From Marinobacter confluentis (lineage in GTDB: Bacteria > Pseudomonadota > Gammaproteobacteria > Pseudomonadales > Oleiphilaceae), in the NCBI RefSeq assembly GCF_004785685.1, contig NZ_SRPF01000001.1, positions 186,001-250,000 on the forward strand: DNA of 64,000 bases, written 5' to 3'. A program made the position numbers and the translations under genes. A model generated the notes under the pieces. The model was not told the origin of the DNA. It did not search any database and saw only the letters and a list, made by a program, of their open reading frames with translations. Positions 1-8,887 of this stretch are shown one piece after another (position 1 is the first letter of the stretch; every line of letters begins with the position of its first letter).

Positions 1-446
1 CCGGAGCTGGCCAGCTGTATGGCCTCCTCCATGATGCCGTCAATCTCTGTTGCATCGGTGACCAGGTAGCTGTGCTTGACGATGCCCAGGGTCATCCCAA
101 GCACGTCTGTCTCCTGGAAGGCATCGGTGCCGATCAGCCCGGACGGTACCTGGCCGGTGATCACCAGCATAGGGATCGAATCCCGGTGGGCGTTGGCAAC
201 GCCAGTAATCAGGTTGGTGGCACCGGGGCCGGAGGTGGCAATGCACACCCCCAGCCGGCCACTGGCCCGGGCATAGCCGTCGGCGGCCAGGGCGCAGCCC
301 TGTTCATGGCGGCAGAGCACGTGTTCCACGCCTACATCGTCCACCAGCGCATCGTACAGCGGCATGATGCAGCCGCCGGGGTAGCCGAAAACCGTGTCGA
401 TCTGGTGACGGTGGAATGCGTTCAGAATCTGCTCTGCGCCGTTCAT
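1..446 (-). CDS. ilvG: Acetohydroxyacid synthase large subunit, N-terminal part (runs off left edge)
   Basis: First 148 codons of the catalytic subunit of acetohydroxyacid synthase, the ThDP/FAD enzyme that makes acetolactate or acetohydroxybutyrate at the head of valine, leucine and isoleucine synthesis. The protein opens MNGAEQIL, as E. coli IlvG does. It carries GYPGG at residues 21-25, the ThDP-activating glutamate in CRHEQG (E48) and the SGPGATN block. AAGGA lies 9 nt before the ATG. The gene is cut by the window edge. It starts 37 nt past the T-run of a terminator hairpin and 100 nt past a Val-rich leader peptide, so attenuation control is expected. The enzyme family is certain; ilvG rather than ilvI or ilvB rests on the N-terminus and the leader. 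Confidence 0.95.
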   Translation of the reverse strand, partial: MNGAEQILNAFHRHQIDTVFGYPGGCIMPLYDALVDDVGVEHVLCRHEQGCALAADGYARASGRLGVCIATSGPGATNLITGVANAHRDSIPMLVITGQVPSGLIGTDAFQETDVLGMTLGIVKHSYLVTDATEIDGIMEEAIQLASS

Positions 447-482
447 GGTTCGATGTCCTTTCTCGTCTGTTTTTTTGGGGCC

Positions 483-519
483 AAAAAAAAGCCCCCGGGA
501 CCTTTCGGTGCCGGGGGCT
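483..519 (-). terminator. Attenuator terminator hairpin of the ilv operon
   Basis: On the minus strand AGCCCCCGG (511-519) pairs with CCGGGGGCT (490-498). Inside is a C.C mismatch, three more pairs (ACC/GGT) and a GAAA tetraloop. A run of eight T follows (483-490, the first in the stem). It lies between the leader peptide and ilvG. The 3' arm CCGGGGGCT occurs a second time inside the leader peptide gene (572-580), so the 5' arm has two possible partners, which is the arrangement of a transcription attenuator. Confidence 0.9.
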
Positions 520-545
520 CTGGTGTTCGTTCGAGTTGTTGCTTG

Positions 546-638
546 CTATCTCACTCGGCTGTCCACGCAAAAGCCCCCGGATGGCACCACGACCACCAGA
601 ATAAGCTTCACTAGGACGACCACTGACATGAGATTCAT
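546..638 (-). CDS. ilv leader peptide (30 residues, Val/Leu/Ile rich)
   Basis: Short reading frame on the minus strand, ATG at 638, TAG at 546-548, encoding 30 residues that begin MNLMSVVVLVKLILVVVV. Eight of the first 18 residues are Val, with three Leu and one Ile, the regulatory amino acids of the downstream gene. The codons for PSGGF contain CCGGGGGCT, a copy of the terminator's 3' arm, so a ribosome stalled at the Val codons would free this segment to form an antiterminator. This is the IlvL-type attenuation design. No strong ribosome site precedes the first ATG, and a second ATG (629) is an alternative start. The gene is too short for ordinary gene callers. The role is inferred from composition, position and pairing. 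Confidence 0.85.
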   Translation of the reverse strand: MNLMSVVVLVKLILVVVVPSGGFCVDSRVR

Positions 639-681
639 AAAATGGGCAACGGCTCTGAATCTGTTTTTGAATTAAGTGTAG

Positions 682-711
682 AATCTACCCCACGTTTTTA
701 GGCCGTTGCAA
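682..711 (-). promoter_or_regulatory. Possible sigma-70 promoter for the ilv leader transcript
   Basis: On the minus strand TTGCAA (706-711) and TAGATT (682-687) are separated by 18 nt, each matching 4 of 6 consensus bases. The predicted start near 675 would leave about 37 nt before the leader ATG. This is a weak match supported mainly by position. Confidence 0.35.
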
Positions 712-743
712 CCACTTTTTACCTTCCTGTTTGTGAGCAAGTC

Positions 744-1826
744 ATGACCAAAGCAAAACTGGGATCAATCGGACTGTCCCTTTTCCTGTTTATCGCCCTG
801 ATTGTCTGGATGGCCACCGGCGATGTGAAAGTGGCGGAAAAGGAGGCGCCAGCGGCAAGGGAGACGACTGAAGAAACCCTCCCTGCGGTACAGGTAGAAC
901 AGCGGCAATCGCGGTTGTATCAGCCCGGTTTGCTGTTGCAGGGGCAGATTGAACCCTGGCAGTCCGTGTCGATTTCGGCGCGGGTGCCCGGCACTGTGGA
1001 ATCATTGAATGTTGGCCTGGGTGATCAGGTGGAAGCAGGGCAGGTGATGGCCAGGCTGTCTGAGGACGGACGGCAGACTGCGGTTACCCGATGGCAGACC
1101 CGGCTACGCAAACTGGAGGCCGATCTGGCTGCGGCCCGTCGGCTGCGGGAGCGTGAGTTGACTTCAGAATCCGAAATCCTGACGCTGCAGAGCGAGCTCG
1201 CAACGGCCAGGGCAGAGCTGGCGGAAGCCCAGCTTGTGATCGACCATCTGACGCCAGAAGCGCCTTTTGATGGTGTGGTCAATCACAAGTCGGTGGATCA
1301 GGGTGATCTCGTACAGGTGGGCTCGCCGATGTTCGAGCTGGTTCAGATCGACCGCCTTAAAGCCGTTGGCCAGGTGCCCCAGCAGAATGTCAGCCGGGTG
1401 GCGCCTGGGCAGTCGGTGAACATCGAAACCCTGGACGGCGAAACCCTGAACGGCGAAGTGCGTTTTGTGGCCAGCGCCGCAAACCGGGAGACCCGCAGTT
1501 TCGCAGTGGAAATTTCGGTCGATAACCCCGAGCGGAAAAAGGTTGCCGGTGGCAGTGCCACGCTGCGTATCGCCCTGCCAGAAGTGCAGGCCATGTTTAT
1601 TTCCCCCGCCTATCTGAGCCTGGGAGATGATGGCCGGCCGGGCGTTCGTCACGTCAATGATGACAACCAGGTGGTGTTTACCACGGTCAGGCTGCTGAGC
1701 ATTACCACTGACGGTGCCTGGGTGGCAGGCCTGCCTCCCGAAATCCGGCTGATTACCCGTGGCGCGGGCTTCGTGGCCCTGGGTCAACAGGTGCGACCGG
1801 TCTTCCCTGAAGACGAGCGGGGCTGA
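744..1826 (+). CDS. RND efflux periplasmic adaptor (membrane fusion protein)
   Basis: Periplasmic adaptor (HlyD/AcrA type, 360 residues) that links an inner-membrane RND pump to an outer-membrane channel. Residues 7-25 form an N-terminal signal anchor. The lipoyl-like halves are visible around residues 70-115 (SISARVPGTVESLNVGLGD) and 172-200 (APFDGVVNHKSVDQGD), flanking a short Ala/Leu/Glu-rich coiled coil. The beta-barrel follows. The RND permease starts 5 nt after its stop, so both are one operon. No outer-membrane factor gene lies beside them, so the pump probably uses a TolC-like channel encoded elsewhere. The substrate cannot be read from the sequence. Confidence 0.9.
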   Translation: MTKAKLGSIGLSLFLFIALIVWMATGDVKVAEKEAPAARETTEETLPAVQVEQRQSRLYQPGLLLQGQIEPWQSVSISARVPGTVESLNVGLGDQVEAGQVMARLSEDGRQTAVTRWQTRLRKLEADLAAARRLRERELTSESEILTLQSELATARAELAEAQLVIDHLTPEAPFDGVVNHKSVDQGDLVQVGSPMFELVQIDRLKAVGQVPQQNVSRVAPGQSVNIETLDGETLNGEVRFVASAANRETRSFAVEISVDNPERKKVAGGSATLRIALPEVQAMFISPAYLSLGDDGRPGVRHVNDDNQVVFTTVRLLSITTDGAWVAGLPPEIRLITRGAGFVALGQQVRPVFPEDERG

Positions 1827-1831
1827 TTGCC

Positions 1832-4800
1832 ATGCGCACCCTCATCTTTGCTGCGCTGAACCGCAGCCGGACCACCTTTCTGACTCTGCTGTTCCTGATG
1901 GTCGGCGGTATTGCGGCGTTCCAGGCCATTCCCAAGGAAGCAAACCCGGACATCACCATCCCGATGATCTACGTGTCCATGACCCTGGACGGCATCAGCC
2001 CGGAAGACTCCGAGCGTCTGCTGATTCGTCCCATGGAGCAGGAACTGCGCTCACTTGAGGGCGTGAAAGAAATGCGGTCGACCGCCTCTGAGGGGCATGC
2101 TTCGGTGATGCTGGAGTTCGATGCCGGTTTTGACCCGGACAAGGCGCTGCAGGACGTTCGCGAAAAGGTCGACACCGCCCGCAGCAAGCTGCCCCAGGAA
2201 GCGGATGAGCCCCGGGTAAATGAAATCAACGTATCGCTGTTTCCGGTTCTGTCCGTTGGTTTGTCCGGCCCCCTGTCCGTGCGTGAACTGGTGACCATCG
2301 CCCGGCGGCTTCAGGATGCCATCGAAGGTATTCCGGAAGTTCTGGAAGTCGAGATTGGCGGGGATCGGGAAGACCTTTTGGAAGTGGTGGTTGATCCGCA
2401 GGTACTGGAAAGCTACGGCGTTGATTACGACACCCTGGGGCAGCTGGTCGCCCGCAATAACCAGCTTGTCGCAGCGGGCAGCCTGGATACTGGCGCCGGG
2501 CGAATGACCATGAAAGTCCCCGGCGTGATTGAAACCATTGAAGATGTGATGACCATGCCCATCAAGGTAGACGGCGATACCGTGGTTACCTTTGGCGATG
2601 TCGCCATGCTGCAGCGAACCTTCAAGGACCCCACCGGTTTTGCCCGCATTAACGGCGAACCGGCGCTGGTGCTGGAAGTGTCCAAACGCACCGGCGCGAA
2701 CATCATTGAGACGGTCGAGAAAGTGAAGAGCCTGATCAGTTCAGCGGACAGCCAGCTGCCGGACGAACTGGAAGTGCGATACATCATGGACCAGTCCGGC
2801 GAAGTGCGGGATATCCTGGCCGACCTGCTGAACAACGTTCTGACCGCCATTGTTCTGGTGATCGTGCTGATTATTGCTGCCATGGGGCCACGGTCAGCGC
2901 TGCTGGTTGGCCTAACCATTCCCGGCGCTTTTCTGACCGGCATTCTGGTGATCTGGGGCATGGGGCTTACCCTCAACATCGTGGTGCTGTTCAGCCTGAT
3001 TCTGGTGGCCGGCATGCTGGTGGATGGCGCGATTGTGGTGTCAGAGCTGGCCGACAGGAACCTGTCTGATGGCCAGAGCGTTACCTCAGCCTGGGGCGAG
3101 GCCGCCGCCAGAATGGCCTGGCCGATCATTGCTTCTACCGCGACGACCCTGGTGGTGTTTCTACCCCTGCTTTTCTGGCCCGGGGTGGTTGGCGAGTTCA
3201 TGAAGTTCCTGCCAATGACGGTGATTATCTGCCTGATTGCCTCTCTGGCCATGGCACTGATCTTTCTTCCCGTGATGGGCAGCCTCAGTGGTGGGAAACG
3301 TTCCAGGCAGGCCCAGGAGACCGGGCGCCTGGGGAATGCCTATCGCGGCGTTCTGGCAAAACTGCTGTCGGCACCGGGGGTCACATTATTCGGCGTGCTG
3401 GCTGTGGTGGCAGTGATTTACGGCGCCTATGCCGAATTCAATCACGGGGTCGAATTTTTCCCGAGCGTCGAGCCGGATTCGGCCCAGGTACAGGTCCGGG
3501 CCCGGGGTGATCTGTCGGTCTGGGAGCGGGACGAGATTGTGCGGGAAGTGGAGCAACGCCTTCAGGGTATGCCCGAAGTAAAAGCACTTTATGCCCGGTC
3601 TATGGTGTCTGCGGGCAACCGCATGGCGCCGGATGTGATCGGGGTATTGCAGTTCCAGTTCACCGACTGGGACCAGCGGCGTCCGGCCAGCCAGATTCTG
3701 GAAGAGCTGCGGGAACGCACCGCGGATATTGCGGGCATTGAACTGGAATTCCGCAAACAGGAAGGCGGTCCCGCCGATGGCAAGCCGATCGAGCTCAAAG
3801 TCAGTAGCAAGGACAGCGCCCGGCTCAACCGGTATGTGGATGAGATCAGGGCAGAAATGGAAGACCTTGGCGGGTTTGTGGATGTCGAGGACGACCGCAG
3901 CCTGCCGGGTATCGAATGGCGCCTGAATGTGGATCGGGAGGCTGCCGCCCGTTTCGGTTCCGATGTTCTGGGGGTAGGCAGCGCGGTGCGACTGGTCACC
4001 AATGGCCTGGTGCTGGCCACCTATCGCCCGGAAGAAGTGCGCGATGAAGTGGACATTGTGGTGCGCGTACCCAACAACTGGCGGGAACTGGATCAGTTCC
4101 AGCGCCAGACCATCAACACCGCCCGGGGCCAGGTGCCACTGTCGCAGTTTGTTGAGCTGACGCCAGGGGACAAGGTAGGCAGCATTGTCAGGGTAGACGG
4201 CCAGCGTACCGTGACCATCAAGTCGGATGTAGAGCCGGATCGCCAGGCAGACGCCCTGCTGAAGTTCCTTCAGGACCGGATGCCGGAAACGCCGGAAGGC
4301 GTCACCGTCAGCCTGGGTGGCGAGAATGCCGATCAGAAGCAGGCGGCGGATTTTCTCGCAGCGGCGTTTCTGGTGGCCATTGGCCTGATGCTGCTGATCC
4401 TGGTCACCCAGTTCAACTCGCTGTACCAGACCCTGCTGATTCTGTCCGCCATTGTGCTGTCCACTGCCGGTGTGCTCCTCGGCCTGCTATTGAACGGCCA
4501 GTCCTTCGGCATCGTCATGGTGGGCATGGGGATTATCGCGCTTGCGGGCATAGTGGTGAATAACAACATCATCCTGATCGACACCTACAATCATATGCGG
4601 TCCAGCGGCATGGACGCCTACAGCGCCGCCCTGGAAACCGGCTGCCTGCGCCTGCGCCCGGTGCTGCTGACGGCCGTAACCACGATCCTGGGGCTGATGC
4701 CCATGGTGTTCGGGGTCAATGTAGACCTGCTGACCCCCTCACTGGGTATCGGTGCGCCATCTACCCAGTGGTGGACCCAGCTGTCCAGCGCCATCGCCGG

Positions 4801-4906
4801 TGGCCTGGCGTTCGCCACCATTCTGACTCTGTTGCTGACGCCGGCCTTGCTGGTGCTAGGCAACAGGGCGGGCGAGTGGATCAGGGTGCTGTCAAGCCGG
4901 GCCTGA
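1832..4906 (+). CDS. RND family efflux permease
   Basis: Inner-membrane proton-driven exporter of the AcrB/MexB superfamily, 1024 residues, the usual length for 12 membrane segments with two large periplasmic loops. The N-terminus has the expected first membrane segment, then a periplasmic block with the pattern IRPMEQELRSLEGVKEM. In TM4 the proton-relay pair is D398-G399 (MLVDGAIVV) rather than Asp-Asp. In TM10, where AcrB has Lys940, the protein has N910-N911-N912 (GIVVNNNIILID). The relay therefore differs from classical HAE1 pumps, though related variants exist. It forms an operon with the adaptor upstream. Drug, solvent or lipid export is possible; no specificity is evident. Confidence 0.93.
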   Translation: MRTLIFAALNRSRTTFLTLLFLMVGGIAAFQAIPKEANPDITIPMIYVSMTLDGISPEDSERLLIRPMEQELRSLEGVKEMRSTASEGHASVMLEFDAGFDPDKALQDVREKVDTARSKLPQEADEPRVNEINVSLFPVLSVGLSGPLSVRELVTIARRLQDAIEGIPEVLEVEIGGDREDLLEVVVDPQVLESYGVDYDTLGQLVARNNQLVAAGSLDTGAGRMTMKVPGVIETIEDVMTMPIKVDGDTVVTFGDVAMLQRTFKDPTGFARINGEPALVLEVSKRTGANIIETVEKVKSLISSADSQLPDELEVRYIMDQSGEVRDILADLLNNVLTAIVLVIVLIIAAMGPRSALLVGLTIPGAFLTGILVIWGMGLTLNIVVLFSLILVAGMLVDGAIVVSELADRNLSDGQSVTSAWGEAAARMAWPIIASTATTLVVFLPLLFWPGVVGEFMKFLPMTVIICLIASLAMALIFLPVMGSLSGGKRSRQAQETGRLGNAYRGVLAKLLSAPGVTLFGVLAVVAVIYGAYAEFNHGVEFFPSVEPDSAQVQVRARGDLSVWERDEIVREVEQRLQGMPEVKALYARSMVSAGNRMAPDVIGVLQFQFTDWDQRRPASQILEELRERTADIAGIELEFRKQEGGPADGKPIELKVSSKDSARLNRYVDEIRAEMEDLGGFVDVEDDRSLPGIEWRLNVDREAAARFGSDVLGVGSAVRLVTNGLVLATYRPEEVRDEVDIVVRVPNNWRELDQFQRQTINTARGQVPLSQFVELTPGDKVGSIVRVDGQRTVTIKSDVEPDRQADALLKFLQDRMPETPEGVTVSLGGENADQKQAADFLAAAFLVAIGLMLLILVTQFNSLYQTLLILSAIVLSTAGVLLGLLLNGQSFGIVMVGMGIIALAGIVVNNNIILIDTYNHMRSSGMDAYSAALETGCLRLRPVLLTAVTTILGLMPMVFGVNVDLLTPSLGIGAPSTQWWTQLSSAIAGGLAFATILTLLLTPALLVLGNRAGEWIRVLSSRA

Positions 4907-5108
4907 AGTTCCGGGGCCTAGAGGCGTATGCTTTCCGCCATCTTGCTGGCCCACCCGGCTGGCGTTGGTGCCATGCCCGGTCGGGAACTTTGCGACCTGG
5001 GTATTGTCCCTGATCAGAGTCGGTATTCCGGACACAATGAATGTTTTCATCTTTTGCGACAGGGGATAAGCTTGTTGCAAAGATCCGTTAAAGTAGCCAA
5101 GAAATTTC

Positions 5109-5732
5109 ATGTTTGAGTCTTCAGTAAGCGCCTTCGCCGAGCCACTGGTTCGTTATTTTCTGGGTATCTTCTTCCTGATGATCGGGATCCAGTTCACCGC
5201 CCGTAGCCTGGGGCTGCACGCCCGTAACGGATTTTCCTACATCAATTATGGTAAGCCGCGTTCGTCTGCCTGGTGGCACAGGCAGCTGTTTAACGTTTTT
5301 CGCACCCTGATTCTGGCCGCTGTTGTCGCGCGTATTTTCGTGGATATTGATAGCTGGTTTGGCCGGTTTGATGCGCTTTATCACTGGCCGGTGCTGGTGA
5401 CTGGTATGGCACTTCTGATCGTGGCGTTTGGCCTGGTGAACTATTTTCAGGCCTACATGGATGATGAGTGGCGCTCAGGTGTGGATCCGAACCAGAATTA
5501 TACCCTGCTGACAGGTGGCCCCTACAGTCGCAGCCGGAACCCGGTGTTCCTGTCAGTGATGCTGGGGCAGTTGGGGTTTTTCCTGGCGCTGCCGTCGGTC
5601 TTCTCGCTGATCTGCCTGATGACAGGTGTCACCGTGCTGATGCGCCAGGCGAGGGTTGAAGAGCAGGCACTGGCCGATATTTTCGGAGACCTCTACGAAA
5701 GCTACCGCAGGCAGGTGCCCCGCTGGCTCTAG
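5109..5732 (+). CDS. Isoprenylcysteine methyltransferase-like membrane protein
   Basis: Integral membrane protein of 207 residues with about five hydrophobic segments and the C-terminal signature of the ICMT/PEMT methyltransferase superfamily: GPYSRSRNPVFL at about residue 137 (family form GPY..vRHP.Y) and a final EEQALADIFGDLYESYRRQVPRWL-like tail, where acidic and Arg residues bind S-adenosylmethionine. The usual RHP is RNP here. Bacterial members methylate lipids or small molecules, mostly unidentified. It starts 202 nt after the RND permease and ends 9 nt before the convergent djlA. The ribosome site (AAGAAA) is weak. Family confidence is good; the substrate is unknown. Confidence 0.75.
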   Translation: MFESSVSAFAEPLVRYFLGIFFLMIGIQFTARSLGLHARNGFSYINYGKPRSSAWWHRQLFNVFRTLILAAVVARIFVDIDSWFGRFDALYHWPVLVTGMALLIVAFGLVNYFQAYMDDEWRSGVDPNQNYTLLTGGPYSRSRNPVFLSVMLGQLGFFLALPSVFSLICLMTGVTVLMRQARVEEQALADIFGDLYESYRRQVPRWL

Positions 5733-5741
5733 GCCGTTCCT

Positions 5742-6518
5742 CTAGCCATTCTGCCTCGCGTTCTTGACCACATCGTAGGCGTGGCTGATTTCCCGGGTGC
5801 GCTGTTCCGCCATATCCCGCATGCTTTCCGGCATGCCTCGCCCGGCCAGTTTGTCCGGGTGGTTTTCGCTCATCAGTTTGCGGTAGACCTTTTTGATCTG
5901 GGCGTCCGAGTCTGAGGGCGACACGCCCAGAACCTTGTAAGCATCCTCAAGCTGGTTGGCGCTGGACTGCTGGCCTGCCTGCCCGGCACCGCCACCATGA
6001 CTGCCCCGCAGCATGGCCTCAAGCTGGTCCACCTGGGCTTCGGGAAGGCCAAGCCCGCGGGCGATCCGCACCAGCATTTCGTGTTCCGCCGGGTGAACCA
6101 CGCCATCTGCGGCCACCGCGGATACCTGAACCTGCAGAAACATCTGAAGCAGGGACGGTTGTCGGCCGCTGATCTTCAGGAAGTGCTGCAGCTCGGCGTC
6201 CAGGTCGAAGTCATCGGCCTTGCCGCGATTGAAAGCGGCCTTGGCGCGCTCGCGATTCTCACCGGACAGCCGGAACTGGGTGAAAAGCCGCTCGGCCACC
6301 TGGATTTCATCGCGGGTAACTACGCCATCGGCTTTGCACAGGGCGCCCATCACCGCAAACACGGATTCCAGAAAGCGGGTCTGTACATGGCTCACTTTCT
6401 GCCACAGCCGGCGTTTGATGTACTGGGTCAGGAAAACGCCAGCGGCTGCGCCTATCAGAAATCCGGGGAAGCGCCCGAACATGTAGCCAACCAAACCGCC
6501 GATAAACAGGCCGAGCAT
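5742..6518 (-). CDS. djlA: Membrane-anchored DnaJ-like co-chaperone DjlA
   Basis: Co-chaperone that stimulates DnaK at the inner membrane. The 258 residues show a glycine-rich N-terminal membrane segment (residues 1-30) with the dimerising GxxxG-like pattern, a central TerB-like helical domain (about 45-165, with two repeats of ADGVV), a Gly/Gln linker and a C-terminal J domain (about 190-258) carrying HPD in SENHPDKL. Length and order match E. coli DjlA. AAGGA is 7 nt before the ATG. It is divergent from alkB across 161 bp and converges on the methyltransferase gene. Confidence 0.95.
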   Translation of the reverse strand: MLGLFIGGLVGYMFGRFPGFLIGAAAGVFLTQYIKRRLWQKVSHVQTRFLESVFAVMGALCKADGVVTRDEIQVAERLFTQFRLSGENRERAKAAFNRGKADDFDLDAELQHFLKISGRQPSLLQMFLQVQVSAVAADGVVHPAEHEMLVRIARGLGLPEAQVDQLEAMLRGSHGGGAGQAGQQSSANQLEDAYKVLGVSPSDSDAQIKKVYRKLMSENHPDKLAGRGMPESMRDMAEQRTREISHAYDVVKNARQNG

Positions 6519-6679
6519 GCGTGGTTCCTTATCTGTGGGTAAAACAGAGAGTATGAGTGTAAGTTAAATAACCTCATAGCATAGCGCTGATCGGCACAAG
6601 ACTGAATGATCGTATGTGGGAAAGGTGGGATAACAGGCGTGATTTTTCTGCAAGGTTCCGGAAAGGTTAGAGTGTTTTT

Positions 6680-7327
6680 ATGACAGCGGATCTTTTTGAC
6701 GACGTTGAACAGCCCTGGGTAGAGCCGCTTGAAGACGGCGCCCAGGTGTTACGACGATTTGCCAGCGCCCGTGCGCCGGCGCTGCTGGACGCCATTATCC
6801 GGGTGACGGAACAGGCCCCCCTGCGCCAGATGAAAACGCCCGGCGGCCACACCATGTCGGCCGCTATGGCGTGCTGCGGTACCTGGGGCTGGGTGACTGA
6901 CCGCAAAGGTTACCGCTACCAGCAGACCGATCCGCTCACCGATAAGCGCTGGCCGGGTATGCCGGAAATTCTGCGGGCCCTGGCCAGAGAGGCCGCGGAA
7001 CAGGCTGGCTATCCGGATTTCGAACCGGATGCCTGTCTGATTAACCGTTACCTCCCCGGCGCGAAGATGGCCCTGCATCAGGATAAGGACGAAACCGATT
7101 TCAGCCAGCCTATTGTGTCTGTGTCGCTGGGCTCGCCGATTGTCTTCCAGTTTGGCGGCGACCGGCGCAGCGACCGGCCCCGGAAGGTTCCCCTCGAACA
7201 TGGCGATGTGGTTGTCTGGGGCGGGCCCTCACGGCTTCGCTATCACGGTGTACTGACTCTGAAACCGTTTGATCACCCGCTCACTGGCGCTTGTCGCTAT
7301 AACCTGACGTTTCGCCGCGCCGGTTAA
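6680..7327 (+). CDS. alkB: DNA oxidative demethylase AlkB
   Basis: Fe(II)/2-oxoglutarate dioxygenase that removes 1-methyladenine and 3-methylcytosine lesions from DNA. The 215 residues match E. coli AlkB in length and pattern: QMKTPGGHTMS near residue 51, PDACLINRYLPGAKM near 112, the iron ligands H133-x-D135 (LHQDKDE) and H189 (RYHGV), and 2-oxoglutarate-binding R206 and R212 in CRYNLTFR. It is a single gene with its own upstream region; no Ada gene or Ada-type control is nearby. It ends 1 nt before the convergent argP stop. Confidence 0.97.
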   Translation: MTADLFDDVEQPWVEPLEDGAQVLRRFASARAPALLDAIIRVTEQAPLRQMKTPGGHTMSAAMACCGTWGWVTDRKGYRYQQTDPLTDKRWPGMPEILRALAREAAEQAGYPDFEPDACLINRYLPGAKMALHQDKDETDFSQPIVSVSLGSPIVFQFGGDRRSDRPRKVPLEHGDVVVWGGPSRLRYHGVLTLKPFDHPLTGACRYNLTFRRAG

Positions 7328-7328
7328 C

Positions 7329-8195
7329 TCACTGGCTCATGGTCTGGAGTGTTCGGGTCAGCCGCTGCAGCAGCTCGCCGCTGTGGCGCCAGAAATGCCA
7401 GTACAGGGGAACCGTCAGCTCATGGCCGGGGGCGAGATTGATCAGTTCGCCTGACTGTATCCATTGCCTTGCCTGCATCTCCGGAATCATGCCGTAACCG
7501 ATACCTGCGCGTGCCATCTGCACAAAGCCTTCAGACGATGGGCACAGGTGGAAGGGGAAGCGCCCGTGGTAACCCAACCCGGCCAGAAATCGATGCTGTA
7601 GCTGGTCGTTGGGCCCGAAAATGATGGCCGGCGCCGATTCAAAAGCCGTTGGCGTAAGGCCGTCGCTGAAATAGTGGTTGCGGTAATCCGGCGTGGCCAG
7701 GGGCCAGTAGCTGGCCGCGGTAATGGGTACCGCCCGTGCCCCGGCAATTGGCTGGCTGTTGCTACAGAGGCAAGCGGCGACGTCGCCCTCGCGCATTCGC
7801 TTCAGGCCCACATCCTGATCTTCAATGACCAGGTCCAGCAGCAGTCCTTCCCGGCGGCAGAAATCACCAATGGCTGCGGCCCACCAGGTCGCCACGCTGT
7901 CAGCGTTGATGGCGATGCGCAGCCGAGACGATTCCTCGGTAAGCGTGGGTATGGCGTGATGCAGGTCGCGCTCCAGCAGTTGCACCTGCTGGAAATGATT
8001 CAATAGCTTCTGGCCGGCAGGGGTGGCTTTCAGCTCCGGATGACGGGTCAGTAGCGGCTGGCCAAGCCGAACTTCCAGTGACTTGATTCGTTGGGATACC
8101 GCGGACTGGGTCAGCCCCAAAGCATCGCCGGCACGTTCGAAGCCGCCGTTTTCAACCACCGATGCCAGCGCCTGCAGCAGCTTGTAATCCAGCAT
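7329..8195 (-). CDS. argP: LysR-family regulator ArgP
   Basis: LysR-type activator, 288 residues, with an N-terminal winged helix-turn-helix (residues 2-60, LTQSAVSQRIKSLE) and a C-terminal effector-binding domain. The N-terminus MLDYKLLQALASVVENGGFE is typical of ArgP (IciA), which senses arginine and lysine and controls the exporter ArgO. The divergent neighbour 86 bp away is an ArgO-type exporter, which supports the call strongly. The shared intergenic region is AT-rich and should hold the operator. Confidence 0.92.
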   Translation of the reverse strand: MLDYKLLQALASVVENGGFERAGDALGLTQSAVSQRIKSLEVRLGQPLLTRHPELKATPAGQKLLNHFQQVQLLERDLHHAIPTLTEESSRLRIAINADSVATWWAAAIGDFCRREGLLLDLVIEDQDVGLKRMREGDVAACLCSNSQPIAGARAVPITAASYWPLATPDYRNHYFSDGLTPTAFESAPAIIFGPNDQLQHRFLAGLGYHGRFPFHLCPSSEGFVQMARAGIGYGMIPEMQARQWIQSGELINLAPGHELTVPLYWHFWRHSGELLQRLTRTLQTMSQ

Positions 8196-8281
8196 AAGAA
8201 AAACTTATAGGGTATTAAGAGTATGATTTTTAAGTATAGCTGCAGATGGGTAAGCTTCCAGCAACTTTTCTGGAGGACATC

Positions 8282-8887
8282 ATGCTGACAAGTTATCTCA
8301 CCGGCCTGCTCGTGTGTGGCGGCATCATCATTGCGATTGGCGCCCAGAATGCCTACATCCTGGGTCAGGCGATTCGCCGTGAGCATCACTGGAAATGCGC
8401 CGGCATCTGTATGAGCGCAGACATTCTGCTGTTCACGGCCGGTATGTTCGGGGTCAACGCGGCATTGATGGCCCTTCCGGAAGCGCTGGAGATACTGCGC
8501 TGGCTTGGTGTGGTGTTTCTGGGATGGCTGGCGGTGCTGGCGTTTTCGAGAGTGGCGCGGGGCAGGGATGCGCTGGACGCGAATACCAAGGCGGTATCCA
8601 GTGCGCGGGCGGTGATTCTGACCACCCTGGCGGTAACGCTGCTCAACCCGCAGGTGTATCTGGATACCCTGCTGCTCATTCCTGCCATTGGCGCCCAGCA
8701 GTCCAGCGCTTTGGGCTTCGTGGCCGGGGCCAGCAGTGCCTCGGTAATCTGGTTCGGACTGCTGGCATTCAGTGGTGCAGCGCTTTCACCCTGGCTGGCG
8801 AAACCCTCGGCCTGGAGGGTCATCGACGGCACCATCGGCGGCATGATGGCCGCCATTGCCATCCATCTCGCCAGTAACGGGCTTTAG
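8282..8887 (+). CDS. argO: Arginine/lysine exporter of the LysE/ArgO family
   Basis: Inner-membrane amino acid exporter, 201 residues, about six membrane segments. It carries the LysE-family motif IAIGAQNAYILGQ near residue 18 and LLNPQVYLD near 120. The ATG at 8282 is chosen over an upstream ATG at 8246 because GGAGG sits 5 nt before it and the membrane segment then starts at once. It is divergent from argP, which should activate it when arginine or lysine is abundant. The stop overlaps the convergent ParA gene by 4 nt. Confidence 0.9.
   Translation: MLTSYLTGLLVCGGIIIAIGAQNAYILGQAIRREHHWKCAGICMSADILLFTAGMFGVNAALMALPEALEILRWLGVVFLGWLAVLAFSRVARGRDALDANTKAVSSARAVILTTLAVTLLNPQVYLDTLLLIPAIGAQQSSALGFVAGASSASVIWFGLLAFSGAALSPWLAKPSAWRVIDGTIGGMMAAIAIHLASNGL

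Noticed and set aside
2425..3252. 275-codon open frame antisense to the RND permease
   Set aside because: Low-complexity Ser/Thr/Arg composition and complete overlap with a certain gene.
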